Shown here: positions 18,230 to 24,654 of the stretch, one piece after another
How the letters are laid out: every line of letters starts with the position of its first letter
Position numbering within the stretch: position 1 is the stretch's first letter
DNA from: Anaeromyxobacter terrae
GTDB lineage: Bacteria; Myxococcota; Myxococcia; Myxococcales; Anaeromyxobacteraceae
Reading direction: 5' to 3'
NCBI RefSeq assembly: GCF_022690685.1
Contig: NZ_JALCYY010000001.1
Location: forward strand, 1-64,000
Length of the DNA: 64,000 nt
Position numbers and translations under genes: made by a program
Notes under the pieces: generated by a model
Databases searched by the model: none
What the model was told of the DNA's origin: nothing
Seen by the model: only the letters and a program-made list of their open reading frames with translations

Positions 18230-18281
18230 CGGGCGGCTTCGCCGCCATCGCGGTGGCGCCCCGGCGGGCTCGCTTCGCTCG
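18228..18281 (+). repeat. Dispersed intergenic repeat, copy 2
   Basis: Nearly identical to 4810-4863 (same order: CGCGGGCGGCTTCGCCGCC, ATCGCGGTGGCGCCCCGGCG, CTCGCTTCGCTCG) and sits immediately 3' of a gene, as copy 1 does. It contains the hairpin GGCGGC-TTC-GCCGCC. Confidence 0.6.
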
Positions 18282-18405
18282 CCTGTTCCAATCGTGATCG
18301 GCCGCTTGTCCCCCGCGCGGGAGCCAGGCGAAGCGGCGAGCGGGCGCCGCCCCGCTCGTTCACGAAAATCGGGCGCGCGGAGAATTCAGGCGCGCGCCGC
18401 GCCGT

Positions 18406-19179
18406 TTGTATTCACGAGTGCGAGACCCAGCCACCGCAGCAGCGCTCCACGTGGCGCGAGATCACCGGACCTTCCCCGGACCCGACGGACTGGACGTCGT
18501 CCGGGCCGGCCGCTTCGGCGTGCAGTACGAGCCCATCGTCGAGGTCGCCACCGGACGGCTCCACGCCTACGAGGCCCTCGCGCGCTTCCACCGCCGCGAT
18601 GGCGTGGCGGTCCCGCCCGCCGTGGTGTTCGAGCGGCTGCGGGCCGCGCCGGAGCTGCTCGTCCGAACGGAGCTCGCGCTGAAGCGGCTGCAGGTCAAGG
18701 AGGCGCCGGGGCCGCGCGTGTTCCTGAACGTCACCCCGGAGATCTGGTCCCTCGCGGCCGCGAGCTTCCAGGAGGTGTTCGCCTCCGCGCGCGTGGCGGT
18801 GGTGGTCGAGGCCGTCGAGTGCGTCCACGCGAACGCCGTCGGCCGCGGCGCGACGATGCTCCGCGACCTCGCCGCCGCAGGCATCCCGGCGGCGCTCGAC
18901 GACCTGGGCGGCGCGAACGTGTTCGTGAGCCTCGAGGAGCTCCACCTCGCCCGCGTCCTGAAGCTCGACCGCTCCGTGCTCCGCAGCGTCGGCGACCCGT
19001 CGCGGCGCGCGCTGCTCGACTCGCTGCTCGCCTTCGCGAGCCGCACCGGGAAGCGGGTCGTCGCGGAGGGGGTCGAGACCGCCGCGGACTTCGCGCTCGT
19101 TCGCGGCCTCGGCATCGGCTTCGCGCAGGGCGATCTGTTCCGCGAAGGGTACCGGCGGGTCCTTCCGCTGCACCACTGA
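18406..19179 (+). CDS. Stand-alone EAL-domain protein (c-di-GMP phosphodiesterase-like)
   Basis: 257 residues, one EAL domain with no GGDEF, sensor or membrane part. Signature positions: YEALARF (EAL), FLNVTPE (metal Asn), VVVEAVE (usually E-x-T/S-E), LDDLGGANV (usually DDFGxG), VLKLD (Lys), AEGVET and FAQGDLF (Gln). The metal-binding Glu, Asn, Asp-Asp, Lys and Glu are kept while loop 6 is altered (DDLGGA), so activity is possible but loop-6-dependent dimer activation is doubtful; it could instead just bind c-di-GMP. Start uncertain: TTG at 18406, or GTG at 18418 or 18451. Confidence 0.85.
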   Translation: MYSRVRDPATAAALHVARDHRTFPGPDGLDVVRAGRFGVQYEPIVEVATGRLHAYEALARFHRRDGVAVPPAVVFERLRAAPELLVRTELALKRLQVKEAPGPRVFLNVTPEIWSLAAASFQEVFASARVAVVVEAVECVHANAVGRGATMLRDLAAAGIPAALDDLGGANVFVSLEELHLARVLKLDRSVLRSVGDPSRRALLDSLLAFASRTGKRVVAEGVETAADFALVRGLGIGFAQGDLFREGYRRVLPLHH

Positions 19180-19251
19180 CCGCGCGGGCGCCGAAGGCGC
19201 CTCCCCGGGGCCTCGACAGGATGGGCGGGTCACGGCAAGAACCCGCTCCAC

Positions 19252-19731
19252 GTGACCGTCCTCCCCTACGTGCTCGGCGCGGCGGCGCTCGTCGCGGGGA
19301 TCGCGGGCCTCGTGCTCCCGGTCCTGCCCGGCTCGCTCCTCCTCGTCGCCGGCGTCGTGCTCATCGCGTGGGCCGAGAACTTCACCCGCGTCGGCTGGGG
19401 CACGGTCGCCTTCGCGGCCGTGATCGGCGTGCTCATGTGGCTCGTGGACCTCGCCGCCGCCGCGCTCGGGGCGAAGGCGTTCGGGGCCTCGCGCCGCTCG
19501 ATCCTCGGCGCGAGCGTCGGGCTCCTCGTCGGCCTGTTCCTCGGGCCCGCCGGCGTCGTGCTCGGGCCGATCGTGGGCGCCGTGGTGTTCGAGCTCACTC
19601 GCAACCCCGACCTCCGCGCGGCGGGGCGGGCGGGCGCCGGCGCGTTCGTCGGGTTCGTGCTCGGGAACGCCGTGAAGATCGCGCTCGCCTTCGTGCTGGT
19701 GGGCGTCGTCGTGCTCGCGCTCGTCGTGTGA
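19252..19731 (+). CDS. DUF456 family membrane protein
   Basis: 159 residues, almost wholly hydrophobic with about four to five membrane helices rich in Gly and Val. Typical DUF456 features are the opening GLVLPVLPGSLLLVAGV, the central AKAFGASRRSILGA and GLFLGPAGVVLGPIVGAVV glycine-zipper, and the FELTRNPDLRAAGRAG loop. The function of the family is not known. GTG start at 19252 (gacGTGACCGTC context). It follows the EAL gene by 72 bp, with a small hairpin GGCGCC-GAA-GGCGCC at 19187-19201 between them, and converges on the FN3 protein gene. Confidence 0.8.
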   Translation: MTVLPYVLGAAALVAGIAGLVLPVLPGSLLLVAGVVLIAWAENFTRVGWGTVAFAAVIGVLMWLVDLAAAALGAKAFGASRRSILGASVGLLVGLFLGPAGVVLGPIVGAVVFELTRNPDLRAAGRAGAGAFVGFVLGNAVKIALAFVLVGVVVLALVV

Positions 19732-19750
19732 GCGCGGCGAGGCCCCGCGC

Positions 19751-21652
19751 TCAGTCGGCGCGCGAGAGCGTGCCGCGCGCCGGCTCCTGCTGCGGCGCGG
19801 CGCAGGCCTCGAACGAGCGGGGGGACTCGCGGCCGTCTCCGTCCACGGCGGAGACGCGGTAGCAGCGCCGCTCGGCCGACCGGGCCGTCGCGCTGAACGC
19901 CGTCTTGGCGGTGGACCCGATCCGGCCGCCCTTGTCCCAGTAGACGGCGTAGACGACCCCGCTGTCGGGCGAAGGCTCCCAGAAGAGCGCGACCGAGGTC
20001 GTCGACTCCGGCTCCGCGCGCAGGGCGGCAGGGGCGGAGGGGACGCCCGGCTCGGCGGTCCGGGCGCAGGCGGGCCCTCGCGGCGGGGAGCGGTTGCCGG
20101 CGGCGTCGAGCGCCACCACGGAGTAGCAGGCCTCGCTCGAGGGCGGGAGGCCAGCGTCGACGTGATGGTGGAGTCGGGCGTCCACCCGCGCGACCACGGC
20201 GCCCGCGCGCTGGATCTCGTAGCTCGTGACGGCGACGTCGTCCGCCGCGGCGCCCCACACGAGGGCGATCCTCGTGGCCGAGTTCGCCAGCGCGGCGATC
20301 CGGGTCGGCGCCGACGGCGGCGTGAGATCCGGGGTGGTCGCGCACGCGCGCTTCGAGGCGGCGGAGACGTTTCCGGCCGCGTCGTGCGCACGGACGACGT
20401 AGCAGTAGTCGCGGGCGGGCCGCAGGCCCCCCTCGCTCGCGATCGTCGCCTCCGTCGCGGCGACGGGCCTGTCCTCGCGGAGGACCTCGTAGCCCTGCAC
20501 GCCAACCTCGTCCCTGGACGCGGTCCAGCGAAGCTCGACGCGCGTGTCCGAGGTGGCGGTCGCGACGACGCCCGACGGCGCCGTCGGAGCGGTGAGATCG
20601 GGGGGCGTCGCGCACGCCGGCCCGCCCTCCGCGGAGCGGTTCCCGGCGGCATCGCGTGCACGCACCGTGTAGCAGTAGCGCTCCGTCGGGCGCAGGCCCT
20701 TCTCGAGCGCGTCGAGGTCGCCGGCCGTCGCGACCACGCTGCCGTCGCGCAGGAGCTCGTAGGCGGTGACGCCCACGTCGTCGACGGACGGTGCCCAGTG
20801 CACGCGGACGGCGTGCTCGCCTTGCGCCTCGGCGACGACCGGGTCCGGGCGCGATGGCGGCGTGAGATCGGGCGTCGTCGCGCAGGCCGGGGCGGCGGCC
20901 GGCGAGAGGTTCCCGGCCGCGTCGCGCGCGCGCACCGTGTAGCAGTAGGTCTGGCCGGGCGCGAGGCCGGAGTCCGTGACCGCCTTCCCGGGCACCCGCG
21001 CGACGAGCGCCTCGGCGCGCAGCACCTCGTAGCCGGCGACGCCGACGTCGTCGCTCGCCTCGTCCCAGCTCACCACGACCTGGCGCTCGCCGTGCGCCTC
21101 TGCCCGCACCGCGGGCGGCGCGGTCGGCGGGCTCTGGTCCGGCGTCTCCGCGCAGACGGTCCGGGTCGGTCCCGAGCGGTGCCCGGCCGCGTCGAGCGCG
21201 ACGACCGCGTAGCAGTGGCGCGAGCTCGGCCTGAGGCCGTCGTCCGTGAAGCGCGTCTCCGCGACGAGGCCGGCGGCGCTGCCGTCTCGGAACACCTGGT
21301 ATCCCGTCACACCCTCGCCCTGCTCCGCCGGCTCCCACGCCACCGCGATCCGGGAGGCCGACAGCGCGGCCGCCGTGAGCAGGCGCGGCGCGGGAGGCCT
21401 CGGCACCCTCGGCCCAGGAGCCGCGAGGGGCAGGTCGGTCGCGCTCCCATCGCGGCCCGCGACCGCGTCGGTCTCCGTGCGCGGCTCCGCGGCAGGTTCC
21501 GGGGCGGCGGAGGGCACCGCTGCTTCGGCGTTCCGCGGTGCGGCCGGCGCGGGGGGCGGCACGGCGGGGGAGGCCTCACGCGCTCGCTCGCACGAGACCG
21601 AGCTCACTGCGAGGCAGAGGGCTGCGAGGACGGCGGAGCGGAAGCGCGGCAT
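19751..21652 (-). CDS. Lipoprotein with six fibronectin type III modules
   Basis: 633 residues from the ATG at 21652 (GAGGGGAC upstream): lipoprotein signal MPRFRSAVLAALCLAVSSVS followed by Cys, an Ala/Pro linker, then six FN3 modules of ~88 residues. Each has the pattern V-W ... VGVxGYEVLRDG ... CYTVRARDAAGNxS ... CATTPD; the paired Cys (one in the F-strand, one at the module end) recur in every module and probably form a disulphide. Modules 2-5 are the most alike, suggesting tandem duplication. It should be a surface adhesin or polysaccharide-binding scaffold; no catalytic domain is attached. Upstream in-frame starts to 21739 are rejected. Confidence 0.82.
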   Translation of the reverse strand: MPRFRSAVLAALCLAVSSVSCERAREASPAVPPPAPAAPRNAEAAVPSAAPEPAAEPRTETDAVAGRDGSATDLPLAAPGPRVPRPPAPRLLTAAALSASRIAVAWEPAEQGEGVTGYQVFRDGSAAGLVAETRFTDDGLRPSSRHCYAVVALDAAGHRSGPTRTVCAETPDQSPPTAPPAVRAEAHGERQVVVSWDEASDDVGVAGYEVLRAEALVARVPGKAVTDSGLAPGQTYCYTVRARDAAGNLSPAAAPACATTPDLTPPSRPDPVVAEAQGEHAVRVHWAPSVDDVGVTAYELLRDGSVVATAGDLDALEKGLRPTERYCYTVRARDAAGNRSAEGGPACATPPDLTAPTAPSGVVATATSDTRVELRWTASRDEVGVQGYEVLREDRPVAATEATIASEGGLRPARDYCYVVRAHDAAGNVSAASKRACATTPDLTPPSAPTRIAALANSATRIALVWGAAADDVAVTSYEIQRAGAVVARVDARLHHHVDAGLPPSSEACYSVVALDAAGNRSPPRGPACARTAEPGVPSAPAALRAEPESTTSVALFWEPSPDSGVVYAVYWDKGGRIGSTAKTAFSATARSAERRCYRVSAVDGDGRESPRSFEACAAPQQEPARGTLSRAD

Positions 21653-21832
21653 GCGATTGTCCCCTCGTCTGGAGCTCCCAGGGGGAGAGGTGCGGACGTT
21701 GTCGGAGACGAACGTCTTGACGAGCAGGCTAGCACACATGCGCTCCTGCTTCTCCCCCCTTCAGGGCCCCCAGAACGATTGATCCAGGGCAAGTGCCGCC
21801 GGAGTGGGTTGTCCGCTCGCGCACCGCGAAAT

Positions 21833-22297
21833 ATGTCGATCCGCGTGGAGACCCTGTCGCTTCCTGGCAGCGCCCGACCGGGCGAGCACGCGCGCACGCG
21901 TCCGCTCGTGCTTCACGTCGAGGACAACGAGGCGACGCGCTACCTCGTCGCCCGACTCCTGGCTCGCGGCGGCTTCGACGTGGTCTCCGCGGCGACGGGC
22001 CGCGAGGCCATGCTGCGACTCTCCGAGCGGCCGGACGCCATCCTGCTCGACGTGAAGCTGCCCGACGTCACCGGCTTCCAGCTCTGCCGGCACCTGCGCG
22101 GCGACCCGCGGGCGGCGACCCTCCCCATCGTCCACCTCTCCGCGAGCCACCCTCTGCCGGACGACCAGCGTTATGGCCTCTCGGTCGGGGCCGACGCCTA
22201 CCTCGTCCACCCCGTCGACGGCGCGGTCCTCACCGAGACGCTCCGCCGGTTGATCGGTCGCGCGACCGGCGAGGGGCGCGGCGCGCCGAAAGGCTGA
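21833..22297 (+). CDS. Single-domain response regulator with His at the conserved Lys position
   Basis: 154 residues, of which ~25-140 form a receiver domain: VLHVEDNEATRYLVARLL, phospho-Asp in ILLDVKLPDVTGFQL, Ser in VHLSASHP. The Lys that normally follows (xKPxx) is replaced: YLVHPVDGAVLTE. The acceptor Asp and acidic pair remain, so phosphorylation may occur but the switch would be atypical. No output domain. The start ATG at 21833 follows ATAT with no clear Shine-Dalgarno. It lies 162 bp upstream of, and co-directional with, the kinase at 22460, its likely partner. Confidence 0.82.
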   Translation: MSIRVETLSLPGSARPGEHARTRPLVLHVEDNEATRYLVARLLARGGFDVVSAATGREAMLRLSERPDAILLDVKLPDVTGFQLCRHLRGDPRAATLPIVHLSASHPLPDDQRYGLSVGADAYLVHPVDGAVLTETLRRLIGRATGEGRGAPKG

Positions 22298-22459
22298 CGG
22301 GCGCCCGGGGGCTCCCGGCGCAGTGCGCGAGAGCGCAGGTTCTGCCCGGCGCCGGAGCGCCCGCCCCAGGCGTGCGGTGGCCGGAGCACTGGGCCCGCCG
22401 AGAGGAGCCGCTTCCAGCCCACCCGGCGAGAACGAGGCGAGGAGAACCTGCGAGCGACG

Positions 22460-24484
22460 ATGTCCGAGAGGCCTGATCGCGCGGGCGCGCCGCCTCCGTG
22501 GAGCTACGCCGCGGCGCTCGCGCTCGTCGCTGCGGGGCTCGGCACGACGCACCTCCTCCTCGGCGCGCTCGGGGGTGAGCGGTACGTCTTCGTGCTCGCG
22601 GCGGTCGCCCTCGCGTCGGTGCTCGGCGGCACCTTGCCGGGACTCCTCGCCGCCGCGGCGAGCGCGGCCGGCTTCTCCTGGCTCTTCCTCGAGCCGCAGG
22701 GCAGCCTGCGCGTCGCGTCCCGCTCCGACATGCTCGCGCTCGCGGGGTACCTCGCGAGCGCGAGCGTCACCGCGGTGGCGGTCGGCGCGTTCCGCGCGGC
22801 AGATCGCCGGACGCGCCGCGCGCTCGCCGAGGCCCGCGCCGCCGAGGAGCGGCTGCGACTCATGACCGAGGGGATCCACGCGCACGCGATCCTGCTCCTC
22901 GATCAGAGCGGGCTCGTGACGGGCTGGAACGCCGCCGCGGAGCGGCTCACCGGCTGGCCGGAGGCGGAGATCCTCGGCAAGAGCTTCGCGCTCTTCCACA
23001 CGCCCGAGGAGCGCGAGGCCGGGCGGCCGGAGCAGCTCCTCTGGCGCGCGACGCGGGACGGCCGCGTGGAGGAGGAGGGCTTCCGGGTGCGCAAGGACGG
23101 GACCCGCTTCTACGCGAGCGTCACCCTGACCGCGGTGCGAGACGGCGAGGGGCGCCTCGGCGGGTTCGCGCACGTGCTGCGGGACGTCACGGACCGGCGG
23201 CGCGCGGACGAGCTCGATCGGTTCATGATCGACGCGGGCAACGTGCTCGCCGAGTCGATGCATCCGGAGCAGATGCTCGAGCAGCTCGCGCGTCTCGCCG
23301 TGCCTGCGATCGCCGACGCATGCACGATCGAGACCCTCGACGAGCTGGGCCGCCTGCGGCTCGTCGCGCTCGCCCACGCGGATCCCCGCCGCGAGCACGC
23401 CCTGCGCGACCTGCGGCTCCGCTTCCCGCCCGAGCCGGCGACCTCGCCGGTCTGGCGGGTGCTCCGGACCGGCCAGCCGGAGGTCGCTTCGGAGGGCGAC
23501 CCCGCCGCGCTCGCTGCGCTCGCGCCGGAGCCGGAGCACCGGGAGGCGCTGCGGTCAGAGGGCCTGCGCGCCTGGCTCGTCGTGCCGCTCGCCGCCGGGC
23601 GGCGGAACCTCGGCGTGCTGTCGCTCGCGCTCACGAGCCCCGGCCGCGAGCTGGGCTCGCGCGAGCTCGGCGTCGCCCGCGATCTCGCGCGCCGCGCCGC
23701 CCAGGCGATCCACGGCGCGAGCCTGTACGTCGAGATGCAGCGCGCCGGCCGCGAGCGCGACGAGGTCCTCGCGATCCTCTCCCACGACCTGCGCGCGCCG
23801 CTCGGCGCGACGTTCGCCTCGGCGCGGGCGATCCGCTCCGACGCGCCGGAGGGTCCGGCCGGCGAGCGGATCCGGCGCGGGGCGAGCGCGATCGAGCGCG
23901 CCGCGGAGGCGATGTCCCGCCTGGTCGGGGACCTGCTCGACCTCGCGAGCCTCGAGGCGGGCCGGCTCGTGGTGAACCGTCGACCCGAGCACTCCGCCGC
24001 GCTGGTACACGCCGCGGCGGACGCGCTGCGGGAGCCCGCCGCGCGCGCCGGCGTGACCCTCGTCGCCGAGGCGGCCGGGACCCTCCCGGACGTCGACGCG
24101 GACCGCGAGCGCGTCCTGCAGGTGCTCGGGAACCTGCTCGCCGACGCTCTCGACGGGACCGAGGGGGGGATCCTCACGGTGCGCGCGCGGGCGGTGGACG
24201 CCGGTCGCGCCGTCGCCTTCGAGATCGAGGACAGCGGGCGCGTCATCCCGGAGGAGGAGCTCGCGCACTTCTTCGATCGCTTCCGGCGCGGCCGCGGCTC
24301 CTCCGCCCGCGGTGCCGGGCTCGGGCTCGCGGTGGCGCGCGGCATCGTGGAGGCGCACGGCGGGCGCATCTGGGCGGAGAGCCGCTCCGGCCAGGGGAGC
24401 CGCTTCACCTTCACGCTCCCGGCGGTGGCGCCGTGGCAGGCGCAGGCGGCCGGCGAGGCGATCGCGACGCGGGCGCCGGGATGA
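22460..24484 (+). CDS. DUF4118-PAS-GAF histidine kinase with degenerate N and G1 boxes
   Basis: 674 residues: a KdpD-like DUF4118 membrane region of about four helices (~15-115), PAS (~135-250), GAF (~260-420), HisKA (H-box AILSHDLRAPLGATFASARA) and HATPase. The ATP site is unusual: the N-box reads LGNLLADALDGTEGG, with Asp where the metal-binding Asn of NLLxNA is expected, and G1 reads EDSGRVIPEE instead of DxGxGI. The G2 box (ARGAGLGLAVARGIVEAHGG) is normal. It may be a weak kinase, a phosphatase or an ATP-independent relay. Its likely partner is the variant receiver just upstream. Confidence 0.88.
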   Translation: MSERPDRAGAPPPWSYAAALALVAAGLGTTHLLLGALGGERYVFVLAAVALASVLGGTLPGLLAAAASAAGFSWLFLEPQGSLRVASRSDMLALAGYLASASVTAVAVGAFRAADRRTRRALAEARAAEERLRLMTEGIHAHAILLLDQSGLVTGWNAAAERLTGWPEAEILGKSFALFHTPEEREAGRPEQLLWRATRDGRVEEEGFRVRKDGTRFYASVTLTAVRDGEGRLGGFAHVLRDVTDRRRADELDRFMIDAGNVLAESMHPEQMLEQLARLAVPAIADACTIETLDELGRLRLVALAHADPRREHALRDLRLRFPPEPATSPVWRVLRTGQPEVASEGDPAALAALAPEPEHREALRSEGLRAWLVVPLAAGRRNLGVLSLALTSPGRELGSRELGVARDLARRAAQAIHGASLYVEMQRAGRERDEVLAILSHDLRAPLGATFASARAIRSDAPEGPAGERIRRGASAIERAAEAMSRLVGDLLDLASLEAGRLVVNRRPEHSAALVHAAADALREPAARAGVTLVAEAAGTLPDVDADRERVLQVLGNLLADALDGTEGGILTVRARAVDAGRAVAFEIEDSGRVIPEEELAHFFDRFRRGRGSSARGAGLGLAVARGIVEAHGGRIWAESRSGQGSRFTFTLPAVAPWQAQAAGEAIATRAPG

Positions 24485-24565
24485 GCGCTCAGAGGCCGTG
24501 AACCAATCCCCTCCCGTCGCCGCGGCGGACGATCCGCGGCGCATCGCGTCGTTGCTCCTCCCTCA

Positions 24566-24582
24566 CATACCCTACGGGTATG
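24566..24582. terminator. Palindrome between convergent kinase genes
   Basis: CATACCC-TAC-GGGTATG is a perfect 7-bp inverted repeat with a 3-base loop in the 170-bp gap between two convergent histidine-kinase stops. It is AT-richer than its surroundings and could be a bidirectional terminator or part of an intergenic repeat. Confidence 0.4.
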
Positions 24583-24654
24583 CTCGGTCGTCGCGCCTCG
24601 CGCTTACTTGCGTCTCATCCGCCTGGCTCGGTCCGGAGATTGATTCACGACCTC

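Noticed and set aside
15240-18248. 1002-residue minus-strand ORF opposite the kinase/NtrC genes
   Set aside because: Shadow of two well-supported coding genes; its sequence is low-complexity Arg/His/Glu-rich with no domains.
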